NCBI GenBank assembly: GCA_963821705.1 | Contig: CAWGEV010000007.1 | Coordinates: 186,001 to 250,000, forward strand | Direction: 5' to 3' | DNA: 64,000 nucleotides | From: DASUPK01 sp963821705 | GTDB lineage: Bacteria; Actinomycetota; Thermoleophilia; Solirubrobacterales; 70-9 | Part shown: positions 8,002 to 17,600 of the stretch, piece by piece | Numbering within the stretch: position 1 is the stretch's first letter | Layout: every line of letters starts with the position of its first letter | The notes under the pieces: generated by a model | Databases searched by the model: none | The model's input: the letters and a program-made list of their open reading frames with translations, nothing else | Told to the model about the DNA's origin: nothing | Program-made: the position numbers and the translations under genes

Positions 8002-9788
8002 CGCCGCGAGAGCTGAAGGACGCCGTCCGCGAGCCTGACCTCGAGGGGCGGGTCACCCAACCCGCTGATCACGACCTCGGCCGAGGGACCCGCCAACGCG
8101 CCCTCGGCGCGGATCGACGGCGCCTCGCCCCCGTCGAGGGTGAGGAGGTATCCGAACATCCCGCCGCCATACCGCGAGAGCACCACCGTGGTGCAGGCCT
8201 CGACCACGTCCACCTGCGGGAAGAACAGGCCCCCCATCGGAGGATTGGTGCGGCCCCGGAACGCGGTGACCGAGTCGGGCGCTCCTCCCTCCTCCTCGAA
8301 CAGGTCCAGGTGCCCGACCCGACCGCCGTCACGTGCGATCTCCACCGCCCCGTTGCTCAGCACCGTCGCGCTCAACTCGGGGCTGAGCTGCAGGTGGCGT
8401 TCCACCACCTCGTCGTCGAGCGCGCTGATCTCGTCGATGACCGCCAGCGACCGTCCGGGCCGGTAGAGGAAGAGGCGTCGCGCGACGCGATCGTCGGGTG
8501 CGATCCTCGGGTTCTCGGCGAGGATCGCGTGCGTGTCCCCGAAGGTGCCGGCTCCGACCAGGCCGCTGCCGGCTCCGCCCCGAGGATCCCGGATCCAGCT
8601 GTAGCCGTCCACCTCGATCCCGCTGTGCGCGGCGGGCGAGACGCAGTATCGCCGCGCCGCACTTGCGTAGTCGTACCCCGGGTTCCCGGAATCGCCGACG
8701 AACGGCCGGCGGCCCTCGTAGAGACAGAAGGAGAGGTCGTCGGAATGCTTGTGCCCCTCGCTGTGGAAAGCGGCGGTGACGAACAGGTAGCTGTCGCCGT
8801 CGCGCACCATGCAGTAGCCGGACCTGGGAAAGGCCCGCAGGCCGGTGCCCCGCGCGGCGGCCTCCTGCACGGCGTTGGTGGGCTTGACCCCCGCCGGACT
8901 GTCGCCGATCGGCGGGAGGGTCCCGTCCGGTGCCGTCATCCAGGCGGTCGCCTCGTCCATCCGCTCCATCAGGGCATGCAGCTCGTCCTCTGGGAGAAGG
9001 CCGCTCGGCCCGAAGCGCTCCAGCGCCCCGCGGACCACCAGCTGGTAGAAGGGCGAGTGCTCTAGGTGCACCCCCTCCGTCGTCTCGATCGTGTTCTCGA
9101 CCGTCTGCCGGAAGCGGGTGGTGGCGACCGATGACCACTCCGCTGACTCCGGCACGAAGGGCAGGGTCTCGGCCGCGAGGCGCAGCGCGGCGTCACTGAA
9201 CATCCCGTGGTTGTGCCCGCCCTTGTAGTTCTCTTCGGCCAGCAGGTAGTCGGCGTGCTCGATCACGGACCCGGCCAGCAGCTCCTTCTGCTCGGGGGTC
9301 AGGACCCCGAGCCGGGTGCCCTCCCGCAGCACGTGCGCCAGGTTGACGAGCCTGGCGGCGGCCGAGTGGTCGTACCAGGCGTACTTGTGAGGGTGGACCG
9401 GGTCGAGCTGCGGGTTCTGCTCGATCCAGTCCTCGAACAGGACCATCAGCGCCGGCAGCAGCGGGGCGCGGATCTCATCCGTGGCCTCGGCGGCCAGCAC
9501 CGGGTCGGCGAAGATGAAGCAGTTGATCAGGAAGGCGTACTCGTCGCCCTCGGCATACGGCGCAAGCGCCCAGTCCACCGGGGGCCGGAGCTCGCGCAGC
9601 CCGTCGCCCAGCCGGAAGAGCCCCTCGCGAGCCGATTCGAGGTCGGTCTCCTGCGGATGACTGCTGTGGATGCCGACGAACCGCCGGGGCCCCAGGCTCG
9701 ACGCGCTCTCCTCCAGCGCGGTCAGCAGCGTGGCCACCCGGCTCTCATGGGAGCTGTCGCGTTCTGACACCCTTCTGAAACTCAGCAT
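7998..9788 (-). CDS. Heparinase II/III family polysaccharide lyase
   Basis: A 596-residue protein starting MLSFRRVSERD. The N-terminal part is an alpha-toroid (for example HKYAWYDHSAAARLVNLA), and the C-terminal part has the heparinase II/III signature GHKHSDDLSFCLYEGRRPF at about residues 342-360, followed by a beta-sandwich. Family members cleave uronate-containing polysaccharides by beta-elimination. The frame stays open upstream for another 243 codons, but that part is antisense to the methyltransferase gene, so the ATG at 9788 (AGAGGG just before it) is preferred. No signal peptide is evident, so export is unclear. Divergent from the next gene across only 27 bases. Confidence 0.85.
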   Translation of the reverse strand: MLSFRRVSERDSSHESRVATLLTALEESASSLGPRRFVGIHSSHPQETDLESAREGLFRLGDGLRELRPPVDWALAPYAEGDEYAFLINCFIFADPVLAAEATDEIRAPLLPALMVLFEDWIEQNPQLDPVHPHKYAWYDHSAAARLVNLAHVLREGTRLGVLTPEQKELLAGSVIEHADYLLAEENYKGGHNHGMFSDAALRLAAETLPFVPESAEWSSVATTRFRQTVENTIETTEGVHLEHSPFYQLVVRGALERFGPSGLLPEDELHALMERMDEATAWMTAPDGTLPPIGDSPAGVKPTNAVQEAAARGTGLRAFPRSGYCMVRDGDSYLFVTAAFHSEGHKHSDDLSFCLYEGRRPFVGDSGNPGYDYASAARRYCVSPAAHSGIEVDGYSWIRDPRGGAGSGLVGAGTFGDTHAILAENPRIAPDDRVARRLFLYRPGRSLAVIDEISALDDEVVERHLQLSPELSATVLSNGAVEIARDGGRVGHLDLFEEEGGAPDSVTAFRGRTNPPMGGLFFPQVDVVEACTTVVLSRYGGGMFGYLLTLDGGEAPSIRAEGALAGPSAEVVISGLGDPPLEVRLADGVLQLSRR

Positions 9789-9815
9789 GCCCTCTTCTCG
9801 CCGGCGTCCGGGCCG

Positions 9816-11615
9816 ATGACCAAGCCTGTGGATCCTGACACAGCGATCGCGCTTCGCCGGGTGCACGCGTTCCCGCCCGCGCGCCTTTCGGCTTTCGAGG
9901 ACCCGGCGGACGAGAAGTCCTCGCACGGCTCGCAGCGCTACTCCGCGCTGACCGGGTTCTACGGCGATCGCGAGCCCTCCTGGTACGCGAATGCCACCCG
10001 GGACTTCGAGGGCCTCGATCGCGTGCTCGACATCGGCACCGGACCCGGCCTCTGCCTGGACGCCCTGAGCGCGCACGGGGTGCGCGAGCCGATCGGAATC
10101 GATCGCTGGCAGGGCTTCCGCCGCGATGCCGAGGCCGCCGGGCGAACGGTGATCCTGCACGACCTGACGCTGCCGATGCCCTTCCTGCGGTCGGGATCGT
10201 TCGACGGAGTCTTCAGCCACTACGCCCTCGACTACATGTCGCCGATCGGGGTGCAGCAGGTGCTTCGCGAGGCCCGCCGGCTGCTCGCTCCCGGTGGCCT
10301 GATGGTCCTCTATCTGGCGGGCGCCGGTCTCGCCCTCGGCGACCAGGTGCGGACGACGCCCTATGGCGAGGCGGCCTTCAGCCGGATGCTCAGCGCGGCC
10401 GGCTTCGAGGACTTCCGGGTCGAGCAGCCCGAGGACCGCCGCAACACGGTCGTCCGGGCGCGGGGGCCCGGGCCCGAATCGGGCGCCCCTGCCGAAGGGG
10501 AGCTCGTGATCGAACACGAGGCCGGCGGCGAGATGCAGCTGGCAGCCGGAATTCGGCCGCCCGGCCCGGCCGGCGACCAGCAGGCCGTCGCGCTCGAGGT
10601 CGGCGACGGCGAGCGCTCCTTCGGCTGCCGGGTGACGCTCCCCTCGGTCTCAGCGGGATCGGGCGTCGACGCAATCCTGGATCTCTCCCTCTGCGCCCGG
10701 CTGGTCGCGGTGGAACCCGGCGAGTTCGCGCTCTCCGTCTGGACCTGGCGGGGCTCGGAGGCGGCCACGGCCGAGACCATGCGTCTGCGGCTGAACCCCG
10801 GCATGGCCCGCATGCGCCTCGAGCTCGATCGCGGAGCGCTCGAGGACCAGGGGGCCTGGGTGCCGGAGCCGCCGATGGTCGAGCTGCCGGGAGACGCCTA
10901 TGTCCCGGTCGACCGCGCCTCGCCGAGCCGGGGGGCCGACGATAAGTGGCGGGCGCGCGGGCGCCAGGTGATCGTCGAGCGCGAGGGGGACGACCCCGAC
11001 GAGCTGCTGGCCGCGACCGAGAGCAAGGACCGCTTCCTGGTGCGCCGCCCCGATCCCGCCGCCCCCCTCGAGATCGACGCGCTGGATCGGGGCTGGAAGG
11101 CGGAGCGGCTGCAGGGAATCGTGCTCGAGCTCGAGGCAGCGCTGCGTCCCGAATCGCTGCCGCTGCTGCTCTGGGCCGGCTTCAGGGGGACCCTCGTCTA
11201 CATCGAGCCCGCCTCGTGGGCGGAGGTCGGGGAGGTGGCCCGCCGGCTGAGCTCGCTGGCCTCCCCCCTGCTGATCGTCGACCCGACGCTGAGCGGCCTC
11301 GCCGCCCCGGACTCCGAGGTCCCGCACGAGGAGTCGGTGGCAGCCGCTCTGGAGTCGGCGCCGGGCCTGCACCTCGTGCTCGCCGCGGGCACGTCCGAGC
11401 GGGTCGCATCGCTCTGGAAGCGGTACCCGACGAGGCTTCTGATCGGCGAGACCGGCCACGCCGGCGGAGAGGAGCTGGGCCACGGGCAGGTGCTCGACGA
11501 GGCGACCGAGACCCTGCGGTACCTGACCGAGAGGACCACCCTGATCTGGTTTCGCGGCACCTCGGGCCGCACCGGCGAGGAGCTGGGCCGGCTGTCTCCA
11601 CTCGCATCGGTTTGA
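9816..11615 (+). CDS. SAM methyltransferase fused to an unknown C-terminal region
   Basis: A 599-residue protein. Residues about 60-215 form a class I methyltransferase with VLDIGTGPGLCLD at 70-82, and a PGG loop. Residues 225-380 look beta-rich (VIEHEAGGEMQLAAGIRPPG, ALSVWTWRG), perhaps a carbohydrate-binding sandwich, and residues about 410-599 are an alpha/beta region I do not recognise (LLIVDPTLSGLAAP, HLVLAAGTSERVASLWKRYP). It lies between the heparinase-like gene and the secreted paralogues, which suggests a part in glycan modification. The three-part build is unusual for a methyltransferase. Confidence 0.72.
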   Translation: MTKPVDPDTAIALRRVHAFPPARLSAFEDPADEKSSHGSQRYSALTGFYGDREPSWYANATRDFEGLDRVLDIGTGPGLCLDALSAHGVREPIGIDRWQGFRRDAEAAGRTVILHDLTLPMPFLRSGSFDGVFSHYALDYMSPIGVQQVLREARRLLAPGGLMVLYLAGAGLALGDQVRTTPYGEAAFSRMLSAAGFEDFRVEQPEDRRNTVVRARGPGPESGAPAEGELVIEHEAGGEMQLAAGIRPPGPAGDQQAVALEVGDGERSFGCRVTLPSVSAGSGVDAILDLSLCARLVAVEPGEFALSVWTWRGSEAATAETMRLRLNPGMARMRLELDRGALEDQGAWVPEPPMVELPGDAYVPVDRASPSRGADDKWRARGRQVIVEREGDDPDELLAATESKDRFLVRRPDPAAPLEIDALDRGWKAERLQGIVLELEAALRPESLPLLLWAGFRGTLVYIEPASWAEVGEVARRLSSLASPLLIVDPTLSGLAAPDSEVPHEESVAAALESAPGLHLVLAAGTSERVASLWKRYPTRLLIGETGHAGGEELGHGQVLDEATETLRYLTERTTLIWFRGTSGRTGEELGRLSPLASV

Positions 11616-11631
11616 AGCCCTACTAATCCCC

Positions 11632-11660
11632 TGGCACTCCGGGGCAGCTGCGGTTACCCT
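11632..11660 (+). promoter_or_regulatory. Putative sigma-70 type promoter of first secreted paralogue
   Basis: TGGCAC at 11632-11637 and TACCCT at 11655-11660 are 17 bases apart, and the -10 ends 23 bases before the ATG. The same -10 to ATG distance and a similar surrounding sequence (TTA-CTCGCC, then a purine-rich SD) recur before the second paralogue at 14675. Confidence 0.5.
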
Positions 11661-11683
11661 CGCCGTGAGGCGCTAGGGAGACC

Positions 11684-14563
11684 ATGCTTCGACTCAGGTT
11701 GTCCACCCGGCCCACCGAGGCGCCGGAACGTTCGCTGGATTTGGCTCACCAACCCGGCCACGCCGGGCTTCGCGCTCTGCTCTGCTTCTTGGCGCTCGCG
11801 CTCGGCCTGCTGCTCATCCAGCCCGGCTCGGCGGCAGCCAATCCGATCCAGACGGAGAACGCGCTGACGGGGAGCTCGGGATGGGAGCGGAGCGAGGCCG
11901 ACGCGCCGAACATCGAGGGGTACGCGTCGAAGGGGAGCGTCGCCCCGGGCGAGACGATCGGTTTCAGCGTCAGCACCAACCCGGTCGCCAGCTTCCGGAT
12001 CATCATCTACCGGCTCGGCTGGTACAACGGCGCGGGCGCCCGGCAGATGGCCTGCCTGCCGACCTGCAGCACCAGCTACTCCGGCGTGGTGCGCTCGAAG
12101 CCCGCCCCGAATTCCGTCACCGGCAAGATCGACGCCGGCTGGGCGCAGACGACCTCGCTGATCATCCCTTCCAACTGGACGACCGGCGAGTACGTGGCCG
12201 AATACGTGCCGACCAGCGGCTCCCAGAGCGGCTCCGCCCGCTACTCGCCATTCGTGGTCCGCTCCAATGCGCCCCAGGCGCAGGCCTCCTCCCTCCTGGT
12301 GGTGGTCCCGTACAACACCTACAACGCCTACAACGACTGGGGCGGGACGAGCGCGTACGACAACGAGACCAACAAGTCGACCTTCAAGCTCGCCCACGCC
12401 ACGAAGGTCTCCTTCAACCGCCCGTACAACCGCCGCGAGTGGCGCTTCTGGGACCTGCCGCTGCTCCGCTTCCTCGAGCGCGAGGGATACGACGTCTCCT
12501 ACGTCAGCGATGCCGATGTCGACGCCAACCCCGGCATCCTGCTGCAGCACCGGGCGGTGATCTACTCGGGTCACGGCGAGTACTGGACCAAGGCAATGCG
12601 CGACGGCGCGGATGCCGCCCGGGACCAGGGCACCAACATGGCCTTCATGGGCGCCAACGACGCCTACTGGCAGGTCCGCTACGAGGACAGCTCCTGTCCC
12701 TCCGACGACACCGTCTGCCCGGCGAGCCCAGGGGTGGGCAACCGTCGCACGATGGTGATCTACAAGCAGGAAGCGTCAAACCAGATGGACCCCATCTCCG
12801 ACCCCTCCCTGAAGACGATCCAGTTCCGCAACCTCGGGCGGCCGGAATGCGAGCTTCAGGGCGGCGTCCAGTACGGCAGCTGGTTCCCCAACGACGGCTA
12901 CCGGGACTACACGACGACCGCGTCGGGCGCAGCCGACCCCTGGATGCAGGGGACCGGCTTCACGTCGGGCAGCACGGTCAAGGGCCTGGTCGGCTTCGAG
13001 TTCGACAGCTTTTGGCCGGACTGCCACCCGCCGGGAACGCCGGCCATCCTCTTCCAGTACGCGGGCCCGGAGACCTCGGCCGCGATCGACGCCGCCGCGG
13101 TCCGCTACACGTCCCCGACCTCGGGGGCGCGTGTCTTCTCCTCGGGCTCCGAGCAGTTCCCCTGGGGACTCGACTCGTACCGCTGGGACCCTACGCTGTT
13201 CACGGGTGTCCCGGCGACCAATCCCGGGATCCAGCAGTTCACGCGCAACATGCTCGCCGACATGGCCGACCCCGCCCCGCCCGCAGGCGTCACCGCGACC
13301 AACCCGGGCGACACGGTCCAGATCGATACCACCCCGCGCGACGACCCTCGGCTGAGCTCGTACAAGGTCTACCGTCACCCCGGAACGGGCAGCTTCCAGC
13401 CCGGTGACTCCGGCGTCACGCTGGTCTGCCAGAACGCGTCCGGGGACTGCACCGACGCACCGCCGGCCGGCACCTACCGTTACGCGTCCGTAGCGGTCGA
13501 CCAGTGGAACGACTCGAGTGCTGCGCTCTCCGGCCAAGTGACCACCAATCCGGTGAGCGCGGTGAACGACTCGGCGACCGTGACCGAGGACACCGCGGCC
13601 ACCTCGATAGACGTGCTCGCCAACGACACGCCGAGTGGCACGGCGAAGGCGATCACAGCCCGAACACAGCCGACAGGCGGCAACGTCGTGATCACCGGCG
13701 GAGGCACCGGTCTCACCTACCAGCCCAGCGCCAACTACTGCGGCCCCGACAGCTTCACGTACACCCTCAGTGGCGGCTCGACCGCCACCGTCTCGGTGAC
13801 CGTCACCTGCGTCGACGATCCTCCCGTCGCGGTCAACGACCCTGGGGGCGGCGCTCCCGCGATCACGGCCAACCTTGCCCAGGGCTCGGTCCAGATCGAC
13901 GTGCTCGCCAACGACTCCGACGTCGACGGTGGGCCGAAGGCGATCGGCTCCTTCACCCAGCCGGGTCACGGCACGGTCACGGGCAACGGCCCCACGAATG
14001 CCTGGACCAGCGTGACCTACCAGCTGAACGCCACTTACTGCGACACCGCCCCGGCGAGCTCGGCGGACACCTTCAACTACACACTGAACGGAGACTCGAG
14101 CGCGACGGTCACCGTGACCATCGACTGCAGCGCTGCACCAACCGCCAACGACGATGCCTTCAGCGTCCCCGAGGACGCGCCCGCGACCCCGCTCGACGTG
14201 CTGGCCAACGACGCCGATTCCGATGGTGGTCCGATGCTGATCAACGCGGCGAACGACCCGCTGCACGGGACCGTGGTGATCACAGGGGGCGGCACCGGCC
14301 TCACCTACGAGCCGGACCCCGGCTACTGCAACACGCTGGGCGGGCCGACCGACAATTTCAACTACACGCTCAACGGCGGCGATTCCGCGATCGTGGCGAT
14401 GACGGTGATGTGCGCATCGTTGACACCGCTGCCGACGACCACTTCGCAGCAGCAGGCGGTGCCCGGCAACCCCGTGACCAAGTGCAAGAAGGGGTTCAAG
14501 AAGGTCCGCGGGAAATGCCGAAGGAAGAAGCTGGAGCGACTTCTGCGGTTGGCGCCTGTTTAA
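11684..14563 (+). CDS. Secreted DMFase-large-subunit-like protein with three Ig-like repeats
   Basis: A 959-residue exported protein. A signal peptide with hydrophobic core LLCFLALALGLLLI ends at about GSAAA-NP (residue 51). Residues about 55-535 match the N,N-dimethylformamidase large-subunit C-terminal-type domain, with conserved SGHGEYW and GANDAYWQVRYE. A fibronectin-like module (about 535-625, SSYKVYRHPGTG) follows, then three about 95-residue Ig/cadherin-like repeats with a VLANDxD motif and two cysteines each, and a basic tail with KCKKGFKKVRGKCRRKK. The enzyme family hydrolyses small amides using iron; whether this one is catalytic or structural is unknown. AGGGAG precedes the ATG. 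Confidence 0.8.
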   Translation: MLRLRLSTRPTEAPERSLDLAHQPGHAGLRALLCFLALALGLLLIQPGSAAANPIQTENALTGSSGWERSEADAPNIEGYASKGSVAPGETIGFSVSTNPVASFRIIIYRLGWYNGAGARQMACLPTCSTSYSGVVRSKPAPNSVTGKIDAGWAQTTSLIIPSNWTTGEYVAEYVPTSGSQSGSARYSPFVVRSNAPQAQASSLLVVVPYNTYNAYNDWGGTSAYDNETNKSTFKLAHATKVSFNRPYNRREWRFWDLPLLRFLEREGYDVSYVSDADVDANPGILLQHRAVIYSGHGEYWTKAMRDGADAARDQGTNMAFMGANDAYWQVRYEDSSCPSDDTVCPASPGVGNRRTMVIYKQEASNQMDPISDPSLKTIQFRNLGRPECELQGGVQYGSWFPNDGYRDYTTTASGAADPWMQGTGFTSGSTVKGLVGFEFDSFWPDCHPPGTPAILFQYAGPETSAAIDAAAVRYTSPTSGARVFSSGSEQFPWGLDSYRWDPTLFTGVPATNPGIQQFTRNMLADMADPAPPAGVTATNPGDTVQIDTTPRDDPRLSSYKVYRHPGTGSFQPGDSGVTLVCQNASGDCTDAPPAGTYRYASVAVDQWNDSSAALSGQVTTNPVSAVNDSATVTEDTAATSIDVLANDTPSGTAKAITARTQPTGGNVVITGGGTGLTYQPSANYCGPDSFTYTLSGGSTATVSVTVTCVDDPPVAVNDPGGGAPAITANLAQGSVQIDVLANDSDVDGGPKAIGSFTQPGHGTVTGNGPTNAWTSVTYQLNATYCDTAPASSADTFNYTLNGDSSATVTVTIDCSAAPTANDDAFSVPEDAPATPLDVLANDADSDGGPMLINAANDPLHGTVVITGGGTGLTYEPDPGYCNTLGGPTDNFNYTLNGGDSAIVAMTVMCASLTPLPTTTSQQQAVPGNPVTKCKKGFKKVRGKCRRKKLERLLRLAPV
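13563..14415 (+). repeat. Three Ig-like protein repeats
   Basis: Three diverged copies of an about 95-codon unit, each with a VLAND motif near the start, a TGGGTGLTY-type strand (lost in copy 2), one cysteine after NY or GY and one at the domain end (VTC, IDC, VMC). They are related to the nine repeats of the neighbour but are much less alike at the DNA level. Confidence 0.8.
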
Positions 14564-14622
14564 GCGACGAAGGGGGCATCGTTAACTCGTCCAGGACTAC
14601 CTCAAATTCTCAAGGCCACCCT

Positions 14623-14651
14623 TTGCAGTCACCGGACTCCGCCGTTAAGCT
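14623..14651 (+). promoter_or_regulatory. Sigma-70 type promoter of second secreted paralogue
   Basis: TTGCAG at 14623-14628, a 17-base spacer and TAAGCT at 14646-14651 lie in the 111-base gap between the two paralogues. The -10 ends 23 bases before the ATG at 14675, as in the first copy, so each paralogue appears to have its own matching promoter. Confidence 0.6.
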
Positions 14652-14674
14652 CGCCACGAGGGGTTAGGGACACG

Positions 14675-17600
14675 ATGGGTCGACTCAGAATGGCTACCCG
14701 GATAGCCAAGGCGCCGGGCTCGGAGCAGGCTCGCCCGCACGGTCGCAGCGGGCTGCTCGGCCTGCTCTGCTGCGTCGTCCTCGCGATCGGCCTGCTGCTC
14801 GGCCTGCCGACGCTCGCCGCGGCCAACCCGATCACCACCGAGAACGCGCTCACGGGCAGCCCGGGCTGGGAGCTAGGCCAGGCCGACGCACCCAACATCG
14901 AGGGCTACACCAGCAAGGTGAGTGTCGCGCCCGGCGAGGCGATCAGCTTCAGCGTCAGCACCACCCCCGTCGCCAACTACCGGGTCAACATCTACCGGCT
15001 CGGCTGGTACAACGGCGCTGGTGCCCGGCTGATGACCTGCCTGCCGAGCTGCGGCACGAGCACCACGGGGGTGGCGCGCTCAACTCCCAACCCCAACGCC
15101 GCCACGGGCAAGATCGACGCCGGCTGGGCGGCGCAGAACTCGCTGACCATTCCCGCCAATTGGACGACCGGCGAGTACGTGGCCGAATACGTGCTGACCA
15201 GCGGCTCCGAGCAGGGCTACGCCCGCTACTCGCCGTTCGTGGTGCGCTCGAACGCGCCGCAGGCGTCGGCGTCCTCGATCCTCGTGGTCGTCCCGACCAA
15301 CACCTACCTCGCCTACAACAACTGGGGCGGCACGAGCGCGTACGAGAACAACACCAACGGCTCCATCTTCAACCTCGCGCACGCGACCAAGATGTCCTTC
15401 AACCGGCCCTATGCCCGCCGCGACTGGCGCTTCTGGGACCTGCCGCTGCTCCGCTTCCTGGAGCGCGAGGGATACGACGTCTCCTACGTCAGCGACGCGG
15501 ACGTGGACGCCAATCCCAACATCCTGATGCAGCACCGGACGGTGATCTACTCGGGGCACGGCGAGTACTGGACCAAGGCGATGCGCGACGGCTTCGACGC
15601 CGCCCGCGACCAGGGCACCAACATGGCCTTCATGGGCGCCAACGACGCCTACTGGCAGGTCCGCTACGAGGACAGCTCCTGCCCGTCGGACAACACCGTC
15701 TGCCCCGCGAGCCCCGGAGTCGGCAACCGGCGCACGATGGTCGTCTACAAGGAGTACCCCGACCCGATCTCGGACCCGTCCCTGGACACGATCCAGTTCC
15801 GCGACCTGGGGCGGCCGGAGTGCCAGCTGATGGGCGGGGTGCAGTACGGAAGCTATTTCCCCAACGACGGCTACCGGGACTACACCGTGACCAGCGACGG
15901 AGCCGCCGACCCCTGGACGCAGGGGACCGGCCTCACCTCGGGCAGCACGATCACCGGGCTGGTGGGATTCGAGTACGACAGCTTCGACCCCACCTGTGTG
16001 ACGCCGGGCCCGCCGACGGTCCTGTTCGACTACCAGGGCCCCGAGACGCCGGCGTCGATCGATGCCGCGGCGGTGAAGTACGTCGCCCCGGGCTCCGGCG
16101 CCCGCGTCTTCTCCTCGGGCACCGAGCAGTTCTCCTGGGGACTCGACTCCTACCGTTGGGACCCGACCCTGTTCACGGGCATCCCCCCGACCAACCCGGC
16201 GATCCAGCAGTTCACGCGCAACATGCTCGCGGACATGCAGGACCCGGCCTCCCCCGCCGGCATCGACGCAGTCAAGGCGGGCGACACCGTCGAGCTCGAC
16301 ACCACCCCGCGAAACGACCCCCGGATCACCACCTACAAGGTCTACCGGCACGCCGGGACCGGAGACTTCCAGCCGGGTGATCCCGGAGTCACGCTGGTCT
16401 GCCAGAACAGCACCGGCGACTGCACCGACTCGCCCCCGGCCGGTACCTACCGCTACGCCTCGGTCGCCGGGGACCAGTGGAACGACTCGGGCCCGGCGCT
16501 CTCCGGGGCTGTCACCGAGAACCTGGCGGTCGCGAGCGATGACACGGCGACCCGCACCGAGAACTCGGCGGCGGCGGCGATCGATGTGCTCGCCAACGAC
16601 ACAGCCTCAGACGGCGGGTCCAAGTCGATCATCTCGGTGACCCAGCCCGCCAACGGGACCGTTGCGATCACCGGCGGCGGGACCGGCCTCACCTACCAGC
16701 CGACGACGGGCTACTGCAACAACCCACCGGGGGGCAGCCCGGACACCTTCACCTACACGCTGGGCGGAGGCTCGACGGCGACGGTCTCGGTGACCGTCAA
16801 CTGCATCCCGCCGACAGCGGTGAATGACTCGGCGACCGTGACGTCGAACGACCCGGCGACCTCGATCCCGGTGCTCGCCAACGACACCGACGTCGACGCC
16901 AGGCCGATCACGATCACCTCCACGACCCAGCCCGCCCACGGCGCCGTCGCGATCACCGGCGGCGGCACCGGCCTCACCTACCAGCCGACCGCCGGCTACT
17001 GCAACAGCCCGCCGGGGAGCAGCCTCGACACCTTCACCTACACCCTGAACGGCGGCTCCACCGCAACCGTTTCGATGACCGTCAACTGCCGCCTGCCGAC
17101 CGCCCACAACGATGCCGCCAGCGTCTCCAAGGACGACCCGGCGACCGCGATCCCGGTGCTCGCCAACGACACCAACCCGAACCCGAACGGCGGCCCCGCG
17201 ACGATCGTCTCGGTGACCCAGCCCTCCAACGGCCAGGCGGCGATCACCGGCGGCGGCACGGGGCTCACCTACCAGCCCAACCCGAGCTTCTGCAACAACG
17301 GCGGCCCGAGCCCCGACAAGTTCACCTACACGCTGAACGGCGGCTCGACTGCGACGGTGTCGATGACCGTCTTCTGCGTCGATCATGCGCCCGTCGCGGT
17401 CCACGACAGCTTCAGCGTCACCGCGGGCGACCCGGCCACGGCGATCGACGTGCTCGCCAACGACACCGACGTCGACGGCGGGCCGAAGTTCGTCAACTCG
17501 GTCACCCAGCCGGCCAACGGCACCGTGGTGATCACCGGCGGCGGCAGCGGCCTCACCTACAAGCCGAACGCCAACTACTGCAACTTCCCGCCGGGGTCCA

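Noticed and set aside
9789..10517. N-terminal extension of the heparinase-like protein
   Set aside because: It is antisense to the methyltransferase SAM domain; the family-like sequence begins at MLSFRRVS.
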